Notes under the pieces: generated by a model
What the model was told of the DNA's origin: nothing
What the model saw: the letters and a program-made list of their open reading frames with translations, nothing else
Database searches by the model: none
NCBI GenBank assembly: GCA_036269075.1
Contig: DATASX010000036.1
Location: 62,001 to 126,000, forward strand
From: Sporichthyaceae bacterium
Lineage (GTDB): Bacteria; Actinomycetota; Actinomycetes; Sporichthyales; Sporichthyaceae
DNA: 64,000 nucleotides
Direction of reading: 5' to 3'
Part shown: positions 39,299 to 48,143 of the stretch, piece by piece
Numbering within the stretch: the stretch's first letter is position 1
Layout of the letters: each line of letters begins with the position of its first letter
Made by a program: the position numbers and the translations under genes

Positions 39299-40763
39299 CG
39301 GGTTTCCAGTCCGGCGCACAGACGAATGCCCCACCGCGTTGGAGGAATCGACCGCCGGAGAGCACGACCGGTTCGATGCACCGGTTGGTCTGGGTCCGGT
39401 CGTCGCCGGTCGGGAACGTGACCCCCGGCAGCAGGCCGCCGAGCTTCTCGTCGTGGACCGAGTGCAGCAGAGTCAGCATGTCGGCCGAGGTGACGTTGTC
39501 GGCGTTCAGGTACTTGTCCGCGTACTTCGCGAGCAAGGCGCCGAACACGAAGGCTCCGGCGCCGACGTCGCCCATCGCCTTGCCCGGCTGGAATCGCGCC
39601 ATGGCGTCGCGGTAGTCGGCCATCAGCGGCGAGGTCGAGTAGGCAGGAGTACGGCTGGCCAGGATCAACCCGTCGAGGATCGGACCCTGATCCAGGGTCG
39701 CCTGGATCCCGAGGTTGTAGGTGCCGGACAGGACCGGGTGGTAGTCCTGCTGGGCCGCGTTGCGGGCGACCCGACCGACACTGGCGCTGTCGAGCAGCAG
39801 CACGACCACGTCGGCGCCGGCGTTCTTCGCCTGGATCAACTGGGCCGTGTAGTCGGGCTGCACCAGGGAGACCTGCGCCTTGTAGACGATGTGCATCCCT
39901 TGGTACGGCAGCAGTTTGCTGAAGCTGTCGATCTGCTGCGCGCAGGTCGCGGCCTCCTGGCAGTACAGGACGCCGAGGTTCTTCTTGTCGGTCTGGGCCC
40001 GGATAGTGTCGACGAATCCCCAGGCCTGGCCCACATCCGCGCCGTTCAGCGGGTTGAACACCATCGAGGAGTGGTCGCTGGAGATCGCCGCACCGATGCT
40101 GCCGATGACCGGCACACCCTTGGACTTCAGGTACGGCAACGCACCGTCGAGTTCCCCGAAGGTGTACTCGTTGAAGATCGCGACCGCGTGCTCCTGCTCG
40201 ACGCAGCGCTGCGCGATCGCCTGAGCGTTCGCCGCGGCCCCGCCGTCGTCAGCATTGATCATCTTGACCGGGTGCCCGGCCAGCCCGCCGTGCGCGTTGA
40301 CCCAGGAGGCCCAGGCCGCGTTACCGATCGGAGCGGGCCCGGAGACCGCGCCGAGCACGCCGGAGGAGTTCCCGAACGAGCAGAGCACGATCGGGCTGCG
40401 CGGCCCGCTGTGCACCGCGGCGGGCACCGCCGCCGCGGCCGGAGCAACCGGGGCCGCTACCGCAGCCGCGGCAGGTGCAGCCGCGGCGGTGGCGGTCCCG
40501 GATTTCTTTGCCGCAACGGCCTTCTGCCCGACCGCAACCGGCGCCGCCGCGGGAGCGGCAACCGCGGCGGCAGGTGCGGCGGCCCGGGTGAAGCTCGGTA
40601 CCCCGGAGGTGTCGATCGCCGCGGCGCCGGGCTGCGCGGGCGCGGCCACGGCTTGCCGGGAGGCCAGTTCGGCCTCGCTGAAATAACTCCCGCAGCCGGC
40701 CATGGACAGGCTGCTCACGACCAGCAGAATGCCGATCCGCTGACGGGGAAGATGGCGTCCCAT
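39291..40763 (-). CDS. Substrate-binding lipoprotein, branched-chain amino-acid ABC type (module A)
   Basis: 490 residues from ATG 40763 (AGGAGG 4 bp upstream); the open frame upstream is a shadow of the kinase gene. Lipobox LSMAGC with Cys24, then a linker of ~95 residues almost wholly Ala/Pro/Val, then a type I periplasmic-binding fold (GPRSPIVLCSFGNSSGVLG to the end). The receptor contains several Cys pairs (VLYCQEAATC, RCIEP...FVCAPDW) that may form disulfides outside the cell. 53 bp after the kinase and overlapping the secreted anchored protein. Ligand unknown; the low similarity in the pocket region to LivK-type sequences argues against simple amino acids (inference). Confidence 0.88.
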   Translation of the reverse strand: MGRHLPRQRIGILLVVSSLSMAGCGSYFSEAELASRQAVAAPAQPGAAAIDTSGVPSFTRAAAPAAAVAAPAAAPVAVGQKAVAAKKSGTATAAAAPAAAAVAAPVAPAAAAVPAAVHSGPRSPIVLCSFGNSSGVLGAVSGPAPIGNAAWASWVNAHGGLAGHPVKMINADDGGAAANAQAIAQRCVEQEHAVAIFNEYTFGELDGALPYLKSKGVPVIGSIGAAISSDHSSMVFNPLNGADVGQAWGFVDTIRAQTDKKNLGVLYCQEAATCAQQIDSFSKLLPYQGMHIVYKAQVSLVQPDYTAQLIQAKNAGADVVVLLLDSASVGRVARNAAQQDYHPVLSGTYNLGIQATLDQGPILDGLILASRTPAYSTSPLMADYRDAMARFQPGKAMGDVGAGAFVFGALLAKYADKYLNADNVTSADMLTLLHSVHDEKLGGLLPGVTFPTGDDRTQTNRCIEPVVLSGGRFLQRGGAFVCAPDWKPGA

Positions 40764-40816
40764 GGGTCCTCCTACGACCTGGCGAGTTCTGCGCGACCGC
40801 GCCTGATGGTCACGCC

Positions 40817-41932
40817 TCACCGGTTCCCGATGAACGACTGCGCCGCGCCGGTCGGCGCGGGTGCGCCGATGAACTTGGCGAGCATCTGGCTGGCCGGGTT
40901 GTTGAACTTCATCGGGGCGTCCGGCGGCAGCATCCTGCCGGCGATCATCATGTTGCCCGCGCGGTGCATCAGGATGGACAGCTTCAGCGCGCCGAACGCC
41001 TCGTAGAAGTCGGCGTGCTGGACCTGATGCCCCGTCAGTTCGGTGTAGCGGGCGATGATCGCGTCGCGGTCCGGGAAGCCCTCGGGCAGTGGCAGGCCGA
41101 TGCCCTCGGTGTGGTGTCGCTGCAGCAGCAACCACCAGCCCAGGTCCTGCTCCGGCGAGCCGAGGGTGACCATCTCCCAGTCCAGGATCCCGGCCACGCC
41201 GAGCTGGTCGGAGATCAGCAGGTTGCCCAGGCGGGCGTCGCCCCAGTTGAGCACGGTCGGCTCGGCGCCAGGCTTGTTGGCCTCGACCCACGCGAACCCG
41301 GCCTCGATGGTGCCGTTGGTCTCGCCCTCGGCTGCCCACGCGTAGGTGTTGCGCCAGTCGGCGATGGACTGGTCCAGCGGGGTGGCGCCCAGCTCCGGGT
41401 GGTCCAGGAAGTCCAGGCCCAGCGCCTTGTGGTCCGCGGCGTGCACCTTGGTCAGCGCGATCAGCGCGTTGTCGCACATGGTCGCCCGCTGCGTCGGGCT
41501 CAGCTCGTCGAGCACCCACCCGGCCGCGGTGAACGGCGGGTCGTCGGCGGCGATACGGCCGGAAAGCCGTTCCATGACGAGGAAGTGCGAGCCCAGCACA
41601 TCGGTGTTCGTCTCCACCCACGGCGTGGCCGGCACCGGGGCGTCGGTGTGCTGCGACAGGGCGTGCAGCACGCGCTGCTCGGTGACCAGGTCGTAGCGCG
41701 GGAACACGCCCGGGCCCTGCGGAGCGACCCGGGCCACGTACTGCGCGCTGTGCGACCCGGACTCGTCGGTCCAGGAGGCGTTGAACATCAACGTCTCGTT
41801 GGACATGCCGCTGGCCTGCGGAATGTCCACGTCGGTGACCGCCACGTCGGTGGCGCCGGGCAGTTTCGTGCTCAGCCAGTCGCGCAGCTGGATCGCGGAC
41901 TTCTCGGGGTCTCGAGTGTTCGCCAGTGCCAT
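40817..41932 (-). CDS. Phosphotransferase, ACAD10/11-kinase-like (aminoglycoside-kinase fold)
   Basis: 371 residues from ATG 41932. ASGMSNETLMFNASW (nucleotide loop), YVARVAPQG (Lys/Arg site), VLNWGDARLGNLLI (Brenner loop with Asp but W for the usual H) and AGILDWEMVTLGSPEQDLGWW (metal site). This is the large actinobacterial group often placed near acyl-CoA genes. Phosphorylation of a hydroxylated lipid or acyl-CoA is a reasonable guess from ACAD10/11 relatives. It lies between the two transporter modules, 10 bp after the AttH-like gene. The His-to-Trp change in the catalytic loop is notable, since the following Asp is retained. Confidence 0.82.
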   Translation of the reverse strand: MALANTRDPEKSAIQLRDWLSTKLPGATDVAVTDVDIPQASGMSNETLMFNASWTDESGSHSAQYVARVAPQGPGVFPRYDLVTEQRVLHALSQHTDAPVPATPWVETNTDVLGSHFLVMERLSGRIAADDPPFTAAGWVLDELSPTQRATMCDNALIALTKVHAADHKALGLDFLDHPELGATPLDQSIADWRNTYAWAAEGETNGTIEAGFAWVEANKPGAEPTVLNWGDARLGNLLISDQLGVAGILDWEMVTLGSPEQDLGWWLLLQRHHTEGIGLPLPEGFPDRDAIIARYTELTGHQVQHADFYEAFGALKLSILMHRAGNMMIAGRMLPPDAPMKFNNPASQMLAKFIGAPAPTGAAQSFIGNR

Positions 41933-41942
41933 CGCAAGCTCC

Positions 41943-42977
41943 TCAGCGGTTCTCGGTGCGTGCCTTGACGGCGCGCTGGTAGCGGTCGAACCAGACTTCC
42001 TGGTACGTGGCGTGCGTGATCCGGCCGTGCGCGTCGGTCCAGCGGTAGACGCTGTCGTGGAAGGAGACGTTCGGCCAGGCAGGCAGCACGGCGGTGGCGA
42101 TCGCCTCGCCGGTGAACCGGTGGACCGTGCCGGTGGAGTCCTCAGCCTCGATCTCCTGCCGCAGCGTGGCGAGGGTGATCGGCTGGACCTCCAGGACGTT
42201 GCGGCGGACCCGGACCACGTCGAGGGTCTTGTCGCCCTGCTGGAGCCACGCGAAGTGGTGCGTGGGCCGATCGGCGGGCATGTCGTAGATACCGGTCCAC
42301 GACGGATCGGTGTCGGGGGCCTCGAAGGAGATCTGGTTGAAGATCAGGTCCTCCCCGAAGTACATCGGCGACCAGCCCACCGGTGGGACCGGCACGCCTC
42401 CGCGATTCTCCTTGCGTATCTGCCGCCAGGATCGGTCCCGAGGGGCATAACAGTCCACTGCGAATTTCTCGCCGTTCAGAACCAGCTCGCCGACCGCGTG
42501 CATGAACTGCTCGCTGCCGCCGGGGCTGCGCCCGGGATCGTCGTGGTGGTGCTCCTCCCCCGGCATGATGTGGCCGCGGGCCAGTAGGGGCGTCACGGCG
42601 GTCTGCGTGATGTCCAGCGAGGTGTCGCCGGCCGAGTAGGTCAGCCGCGCGACCCGGCCCGGCTCGAGGAACTCGATGCTCAGTCCGTTGGGGGTGGTGA
42701 TCCGGTTCCCGTCGACCTCCGGCCAGGGCATCGTCATCTGGTAGTCGAGGTGATCGATGTCCAGCGCCGAGTAGTTCTGCGTACCGCGGAAGATCGCCAC
42801 CCCGCCCTGGCAGAGCGGGAACGCCGGTTGGTAGCGGACGTAGAGGAACGCACCGATCTTGGCCTCGGGCACCGAGAACCCGAAGTAGTGGGTGTGGATC
42901 GTGTACGGGTCCCACTCCTCGCCCGCGCCGGGCCGGGGCAGGATCAGGTCGGACGAGCCGGGATGCGTGGCGATCAT
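41943..42977 (-). CDS. AttH/hydroxyneurosporene-synthase-like protein
   Basis: 344 residues with an all-beta, two-domain look: HTHYFGFSVPEAKIGAFLYVRYQP start, LTYSAGDTSLDI, then FAVDCYAPRDRSWRQIRKEN (the catalytic-looking DRSW core shared with CrtC/AttH-like proteins), WSPMYFGEDLIFNQISFEAP and a Trp-rich end. Relatives include carotenoid hydratase-like and Diels-Alderase-like lipocalin folds that act on hydrophobic substrates; no reaction can be assigned. A second member is at 51894-52844 (HRDHSWGPRRWD). Overlaps the AveC-like gene by 4 bp and precedes the kinase by 10 bp. Confidence 0.7.
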   Translation of the reverse strand: MIATHPGSSDLILPRPGAGEEWDPYTIHTHYFGFSVPEAKIGAFLYVRYQPAFPLCQGGVAIFRGTQNYSALDIDHLDYQMTMPWPEVDGNRITTPNGLSIEFLEPGRVARLTYSAGDTSLDITQTAVTPLLARGHIMPGEEHHHDDPGRSPGGSEQFMHAVGELVLNGEKFAVDCYAPRDRSWRQIRKENRGGVPVPPVGWSPMYFGEDLIFNQISFEAPDTDPSWTGIYDMPADRPTHHFAWLQQGDKTLDVVRVRRNVLEVQPITLATLRQEIEAEDSTGTVHRFTGEAIATAVLPAWPNVSFHDSVYRWTDAHGRITHATYQEVWFDRYQRAVKARTENR

Positions 42978-43834
42978 CGGGCCACCGTCCCGGCTGCCGC
43001 GAGCGGCTGGGTTGTCGGCACGGCTATCGGCTGATCCTGCGCCGAGGTCGACCCCGTGGGCCGGACGACCGCGAAGGAGATCATCCAGACGCAGTACAGC
43101 GAGAGACCCAGGCAGGCGAAGCCGGCCAGGTAGGTCCAGAAGTAGGACACGTTGTGCTGGTTGAGCGCAACCCAGACCGGCCAGCCCGCCGCGCCGTTCG
43201 CCAGCCCGTCGGCCATCGGGATCAAGGGGATCACAGCCAGCAGCTGAAGCCCCGTCAGATGTTTGCGGACCGCGCAGATCATGGCCCCGGCGACCATCGG
43301 CATCACCGGGTTAACGAAGCCCCACCAGAGTGGGAATCCGGCGACCTTGAACGGCTGGTGGCCGTAGTAGGAGTAGGTGTGCATCAGAATGCCGGGCTCC
43401 TCGAGCAGCACGTCGACGACGCCGACGATCGCCCAGTACTGGAAGACCTGCTTGCGCGTCATGCCCCGATCGAACAGCCGGTAGGACAGGTAGCCCAACC
43501 CGCCGACGTACCAGGGGTAGACGAAGCAGATGTACAGCGGCATCGTGCGGTCCAGCACGGTGAACGTGCCGAAGGCGTTGTTCTCCCGCAGGAAGCACAT
43601 GCCGAGCACGTCGACGACGGGCTCCAGGGTCGCCGCGAACGCGCCACCGATCAGGCAGTAGAGCAGGATCGGGTCGTGCTGCTTGCGCATGCGCATCAGC
43701 GAGTAGACGAACATGGCCGCCAGCGGCAGGAAGATGAAGATGTTGAAGACGGTCTCGGCCGTCTTCGGCATCCGGTCGCCGACCGGCGGTTGCGGGATCG
43801 TCGAGGCGTCTGCGACGAATTGCAGCAGTTGCAT
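42974..43834 (-). CDS. Polytopic membrane protein, AveC-like
   Basis: 286 residues from ATG 43834 (GGGAGAGAG about 5 bp upstream). Seven or eight hydrophobic segments, with VFNIFIFLPLAAMFVYSLM, PLYICFVYPWYVGGLGYLSY, PLWWGFVNPVMPMVAGAMI and a C-terminal VSYFWTYLAGFACLGLSLYCV. The acidic/aromatic loop GGAFAATLEPVVDVLG and EEPGILMHTYSYYG lie between helices. General resemblance is to the spirocyclase-AveC family of actinomycete membrane proteins, named for avermectin biosynthesis but mostly of unknown role. In this operon it may modify or shuttle a lipidic substrate. Family call is moderate. Confidence 0.55.
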   Translation of the reverse strand: MQLLQFVADASTIPQPPVGDRMPKTAETVFNIFIFLPLAAMFVYSLMRMRKQHDPILLYCLIGGAFAATLEPVVDVLGMCFLRENNAFGTFTVLDRTMPLYICFVYPWYVGGLGYLSYRLFDRGMTRKQVFQYWAIVGVVDVLLEEPGILMHTYSYYGHQPFKVAGFPLWWGFVNPVMPMVAGAMICAVRKHLTGLQLLAVIPLIPMADGLANGAAGWPVWVALNQHNVSYFWTYLAGFACLGLSLYCVWMISFAVVRPTGSTSAQDQPIAVPTTQPLAAAGTVAR

Positions 43835-43856
43835 GATTCTCTCTCCCTGGAGCCGG

Positions 43857-45353
43857 TCAGATGCAGCTGAAACTGGTTCCGCGCGGCGCGTAGAACCCAC
43901 GCCGGTCGAAGGCCATCGGGCTGTAGCAGAAGTTTTCCGGCGCATGTGCTTCACCGGCCGTGTAGGTCGTCGGCGGTATCAGGCCGCCGAGGGTCTCGTT
44001 CTTCACCAGGCCCAGCCCCTTGAAGATCAGCTCCCGGGTCAACGGGATGTCGCGGACCGAAGGGCCGAGCAGGTCGACGGCGCGTTCCAGCATCCGGGCG
44101 CTGGACCAGGCCAGCGCGCTGGACGCCTCGATGCGGGCCGACGGGTTCCACCGGTCCATCGCCGCCCGGTAGACCTTCTCGCCGACGTTGTCCGCGCCTT
44201 GGGAGAACGGGAACACCGGCGCGGCCATCGAGAGCGTGGCCTCCTGCAGGTTGCGGTCGGCCGGATCGAACCCGGCCTGGCTGGCAGTGATCGCGATCGG
44301 CACGGTCAGGCCGACCGTGGCGCACGAACGTGCCGTGCGAGAGACGCCACCGGCATCGCCGGCGAACACCAAAGCCTGGGCGCCGGCGGTCTTCGCTGCC
44401 TGGCAGGCGGAGGTGAAGTCGTTCTGGGTCAGCGAGACCTGCGTCTGGTAAACGATCTGCATCCCGAACTTGGCGGCGTAGCCGTCCTTGTCCAGGGTGT
44501 CGCGGAACGCCGTGCAGGCGCTGGACTCGACGCAGTAGAAGATCGCGATCTTCTTGACGCCGCGGTCGCGCAACGACTGCACCGACCCGGCGAACTGGGC
44601 GCGCTCGTTGCCGCCCACCGGGAACAGGTCCGGGGACTGGTGCCAATCCGGGGTGACCTGGTCGCCACCGACGGCGGCGATGTTCATGCTCTCGACGCCC
44701 TTGCGGAACCCCGCGACGTCGAGCGGGGCGTAGCTGGCCACCAGCGCGACCGCGTTGCGCAGTTGCACCATCTCCTTGACCGCGGCCTCGCTGCGGGCCG
44801 GGTCGGAGGCGGTGTCCTTCTCGAACAGGGTGACCGGGTGGCAGCCCAGGCCCCCGCGGGCGTTGATCTCCCGCACCCACACCGGCAACGTGGCCAACGC
44901 GCCCTGGTTGTTGGCACCGACCAGTCCGCTGAACGCGCCGACCTGGCCGATGACGACCGGCGACCCGGCCCTGGTGCAGCCGACGGGGTTCCCTCCCGCT
45001 GCCGCCGCCGGTGCGACCGGCGCGGGCACGCCGGCCTTGGCCTGCTGGGCGGGGGCCGCGACCCGGCCGACCGTCGTTGCCTTCGCGGGCGCCGCGACCG
45101 GCGCCGGCGCGGACGCCGCGACGGGGCCGGCGACCGAGGCCGCTGCGACGCCCGGGGCGGCCGCAGCGTTTGCAACCGGTGCCGCCGACTGCGCGGACTC
45201 GAGCGCGGAGACCCGTCCGGCCAGTCCGCCGCCCTCGGCGGCGATCACCGCGGTCTGGTCCACGCGCGACCCGCCGCAGGCGGGCAGCGCGAGCGCCGCC
45301 ACGGTCAGCACGACACCCAGGCGGATCACTCGGGTCCGCTGGTGGAACTTCAT
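43857..45353 (-). CDS. Substrate-binding lipoprotein, branched-chain amino-acid ABC type (module B)
   Basis: 498 residues from ATG 45353 (AAGGGGA about 5 bp upstream). Lipobox ALPAC with Cys26. A short coiled stretch (RVSALESAQS) and an Ala/Pro/Val linker to about residue 120, then the type I binding fold (GSPVVIGQVGAFSGLVGANNQG to end) with a FYCVESSACTAF Cys pair at the place where the module A receptor has LYCQEAATC. The two receptors are clearly paralogous but divergent, so probably differ in ligand. It lies 11 bp after the fused permease and 22 bp before the AveC-like gene. Confidence 0.88.
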   Translation of the reverse strand: MKFHQRTRVIRLGVVLTVAALALPACGGSRVDQTAVIAAEGGGLAGRVSALESAQSAAPVANAAAAPGVAAASVAGPVAASAPAPVAAPAKATTVGRVAAPAQQAKAGVPAPVAPAAAAGGNPVGCTRAGSPVVIGQVGAFSGLVGANNQGALATLPVWVREINARGGLGCHPVTLFEKDTASDPARSEAAVKEMVQLRNAVALVASYAPLDVAGFRKGVESMNIAAVGGDQVTPDWHQSPDLFPVGGNERAQFAGSVQSLRDRGVKKIAIFYCVESSACTAFRDTLDKDGYAAKFGMQIVYQTQVSLTQNDFTSACQAAKTAGAQALVFAGDAGGVSRTARSCATVGLTVPIAITASQAGFDPADRNLQEATLSMAAPVFPFSQGADNVGEKVYRAAMDRWNPSARIEASSALAWSSARMLERAVDLLGPSVRDIPLTRELIFKGLGLVKNETLGGLIPPTTYTAGEAHAPENFCYSPMAFDRRGFYAPRGTSFSCI

Positions 45354-45364
45354 CGGATTCCCCT

Positions 45365-47272
45365 TCACGACAGCACCGCCTGCTGTGGCGTCGGCAGACC
45401 CGAAAGGCGGCCGGCGGCCGGTCCGCCGTGCCCCAGCCGGTGCGCGGAGTTGCGCAGGGCCTTCTCGAGCAGCACCGAGCCGCGGCCGGGCAGGTCGACC
45501 GCGGACAGTACGGCCGCGACGCCGAAGGCCAACTGGAACCACAGTGCGGTCCGTTCACCGTCCAGGTAGACCAGCGGGATCACGCTGATCGCCGGAGCGA
45601 TCACGGCGGCCGACAATGTGCCCGCGCCGGCCAGCGACAGCACGGCCAGGATCAGCAATGAGTTCACGTAGTTGTACGAGTCGGCGCTGACCGAACCGAA
45701 TATGCAGGCACCGAGCGCGCCGGACAGCGCCGCCAGCGCCGCGCTCAGGCAGAACACCAGCGTGCGGGTGATGTTGACGCCGGCGCCCAACGTGCTCAGG
45801 GCAACCGGGCTGTCGGCCATCCCGCGCAGCAGTCGTCCCAGGCGCGTCCGCTCCAACACTCCGACGCCGGCCAACGCGACCACGCACAGGGCCAGCACCA
45901 GGTAGTAGTACTGGGTGTCGCCGGACAGGCCGGCCGGCCGGCGGGTGGCGTGGCCGCTGGTGCCGAAGAAGAAGCTCTTCCCGTACAGGTACTGCGCCAG
46001 CAGGATCCCGAACCCGAGGGTGGCCAGACCCAGGTAGAGGCCGGACAGCCGGATCGCCGGGATCGCGACGACCGCGCCGACCGGCACCGCGATCACCGCG
46101 GCCAGCAGCACGGCCAGGCCCCACGGGGCGCCGGCGTCGAGCAGCCGACCCATCGCCGCACCACCGATCGCGGCGAAACCCACCTGGCACAAGGAGATCT
46201 GGCCGGAGATACGGACCAGCAGCACCAGCGAGAGGAACAGCAGCACCTGGGTGGCGGCCACCGTGTACGAGGAACCGTGCACGCCCCAGTACAACGGCGC
46301 CCCGAACGCCGCCGCGCCGATTGCCAGCCAACCCAGCGAGCGCACCCGCGGGTCGGTGTCCGTCCGGCGCGCCCGGGGTCGCACCGGTCGACCCAACTCG
46401 GCCAGCTTGTGCCGTGGCAGCACGATCAGCACGACGAACAGCACGAGGAACGGGGTGTTCACATCCAGCCCGTGCATCCAGGCGTGGCCGGCGGCTTCCT
46501 TGGACAGCAGGGCCTGCAGCACTCCGACCGCCAGGCCGCCGGCATAAGCCAACGGGAGGCTGGTGAACGCTCCGATCGCGGCGGCCCCGAAGGCCTGAAC
46601 CACCAGCAGGGACAGCAATGTGACGTCGAGTTGCTGCTGCGCGCTGGCCAGCAGGATCCCCGAAACCGCGGCGAACGAGCAGCCGATCAGCCACGAGAAG
46701 CGACGGACCCGCACGGGCGCGACCCCGGTCAGCCCGAGCAGCGCCGGGTCGTCGACGACGCCGCGCATCCCGCGGCCGAGCCGGGAGCGGGCGAAGAAGA
46801 GGTAGAGCGCGACTGCGGAGGTCAGCCCGAACGCAACCACCACGATGTTCTCGGTGGTTACTCGCACGCCGGAGACGGTGAACGCGGTGTGCGGGGTCAG
46901 CAGCGGCTCGAAGGTACGGGCCGACGGGCCGTACAGCAGGGCGGCGAGCGCCGGGATGGCCACCACCAGGCCGACGGTCGCGACGAGTTTTCCGCCCGTC
47001 GGGGCGTCGGCCAGGCACCGGGCCAGCTGCTCCATGATCAGCCCGGCCACGACGCCGAACCCGAGCACGGAGACCGCCGCGGCCAGCGGCCACGCCATCC
47101 CGTGCTCCTGGCGCAGTTGGTGGAACACCACCGCGGCCGCCGCGGCCACCGCGCCGTGCCCGACGTTGAGCACGCCGGAGGTCTTGTAGGTCAGCACCAG
47201 GCCCATCGCGGCGATGCCGTAGACCGAGCCGACCACGATGCCGATGACCAGGAACGGGAGGTATGCACTCAT
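45365..47272 (-). CDS. Fused LivH-LivM permease (module B)
   Basis: 635 residues from ATG 47272, overlapping the upstream stop. LivH half (LPFLVIGIVVGSVYGIAAMG, TYKTSGVLNVGHGAVA, DDPALLGLTGVAPVRVR) followed by LivM half (LVRISGQISLCQVGFAAIGGA, IRLSGLYLGLATLGFGILLAQ, LGAGVNITRTLVFCLSAALAAL). Same head-to-tail fusion as in module A, indicating that the fusion preceded duplication of the module. A long loop of ~60 residues (HKLAELGRPVRPRARRTD) links the halves. Confidence 0.92.
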   Translation of the reverse strand: MSAYLPFLVIGIVVGSVYGIAAMGLVLTYKTSGVLNVGHGAVAAAAAVVFHQLRQEHGMAWPLAAAVSVLGFGVVAGLIMEQLARCLADAPTGGKLVATVGLVVAIPALAALLYGPSARTFEPLLTPHTAFTVSGVRVTTENIVVVAFGLTSAVALYLFFARSRLGRGMRGVVDDPALLGLTGVAPVRVRRFSWLIGCSFAAVSGILLASAQQQLDVTLLSLLVVQAFGAAAIGAFTSLPLAYAGGLAVGVLQALLSKEAAGHAWMHGLDVNTPFLVLFVVLIVLPRHKLAELGRPVRPRARRTDTDPRVRSLGWLAIGAAAFGAPLYWGVHGSSYTVAATQVLLFLSLVLLVRISGQISLCQVGFAAIGGAAMGRLLDAGAPWGLAVLLAAVIAVPVGAVVAIPAIRLSGLYLGLATLGFGILLAQYLYGKSFFFGTSGHATRRPAGLSGDTQYYYLVLALCVVALAGVGVLERTRLGRLLRGMADSPVALSTLGAGVNITRTLVFCLSAALAALSGALGACIFGSVSADSYNYVNSLLILAVLSLAGAGTLSAAVIAPAISVIPLVYLDGERTALWFQLAFGVAAVLSAVDLPGRGSVLLEKALRNSAHRLGHGGPAAGRLSGLPTPQQAVLS

Positions 47273-47814
47273 CGCTCGGCCCTCGCGATGCTGTTGATCG
47301 AGAGCTCGCCGCGCTCGCTGACGCCGCACACCCCGCACGGGACCAGATCCAGGTCGTCCGCGGTCAGCTCGCGCACGTCCTTACCAGCGACCAGCAGGCA
47401 ATCCGGGGCGTGGTGGTGGCTCATGCCGACCCGGGTGACCCGGGTCGCTGCCCGGTCGGTGACCGGTGCCGCGTAGGCCGCCAGCCGGTCGCGGCGCGCG
47501 ACGAGCGAGACGCACAGCGCGCGCTTCTCCAGCCGCACCCGACGCAGTCCGAGGCCCAGCCACAGCGCGCCGGCAAATCCGACCAGGGTGACGCCGCCGA
47601 TCGCCACCGCGGTCCAGCGCAGCTGCTCGGTCCAGTCCACCGTGCCGCCGGCGCCGAACCAGGCCAGCCCGATCAGCCCGAACGCGACGGCCAACACCGC
47701 GGCGACCACCCGGTGCTCGACGGCTCGCCAGGGCGAGTCGACCGGCAGGTCGACGGAGACCGAACGCCGCGCGGGCACATGTACCTGACGGGACGTCAGA
47801 CCGGCTGTGGTCAC
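47269..47814 (-). CDS. Membrane protein with C-terminal H-x3-C...C-x2-C motif (module B; C-terminal-half homologue)
   Basis: 181 residues from GTG 47814, overlapping the small membrane protein stop. Two helices (~33-55, VVAAVLAVAFGLIGLAWFG; ~65-88, TAVAIGGVTLVGFAGALWLGLG), a basic amphipathic stretch (RRVRLEKRALCVSLVARRDRLA), and the terminal motif His135-x3-Cys139 ... Cys160-x2-Cys163 inside SHHHAPDCLL and LVPCGVCGV. It corresponds to the second half of the module A protein at 37125-37955. The His/Cys set suggests a metal or disulfide site on the cytoplasmic side (topology inferred). Overlaps the fused permease start by 4 bp. Confidence 0.78.
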   Translation of the reverse strand: MTTAGLTSRQVHVPARRSVSVDLPVDSPWRAVEHRVVAAVLAVAFGLIGLAWFGAGGTVDWTEQLRWTAVAIGGVTLVGFAGALWLGLGLRRVRLEKRALCVSLVARRDRLAAYAAPVTDRAATRVTRVGMSHHHAPDCLLVAGKDVRELTADDLDLVPCGVCGVSERGELSINSIARAER

Positions 47815-48143
47815 TGGCCGCCCGCCCGGGCGATCGCCGCGGCCTCGCTCGCGGCAAGCTCGGCGCGCAGCGAGCGGATCTCGCGCCACTCGTCGCGCAG
47901 GTCGGCGGAGACCCACAACATCCCCGCCACCGCGCACAGCGCGACGCCGAACGCACCGGCGGAGATGAAGTACGGCAACTGGTCAGCGACGTGCGGGGTG
48001 TCGCTGATCCCGAGGTACCCGTTGAGCATCGCGATCGCCGCGACCACCAGGCATCCGACGGCGATCGACCGGTCCCACTGGGCCTTGAGGTAAATAAGGC
48101 ACGTTTCGACTCTGCTCGTTGACGAGCTCGCAAGCCCGCTCAT
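47811..48143 (-). CDS. Small two-helix membrane protein (module B; N-terminal-half homologue)
   Basis: 110 residues from ATG 48143. Shares QWDR, GYxGxxxxPxVAxxLxYxxSxGxxG and SADxxDEWR with residues 8-80 of the 37125-37955 protein, including both membrane helices and the charged coiled tail (REIRSLRAELAASEAAAIA). The first ~12 residues (MSGLASSSTSRV) come from a recurrent junction sequence (GAGCGGGCTTGCGAGC) and are not conserved with the paralogue, so a start further in (for example the TTG/ATT region before YLKAQWDR) cannot be excluded. Overlaps neighbours by 4 bp on both sides. Confidence 0.75.
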   Translation of the reverse strand: MSGLASSSTSRVETCLIYLKAQWDRSIAVGCLVVAAIAMLNGYLGISDTPHVADQLPYFISAGAFGVALCAVAGMLWVSADLRDEWREIRSLRAELAASEAAAIARAGGQ

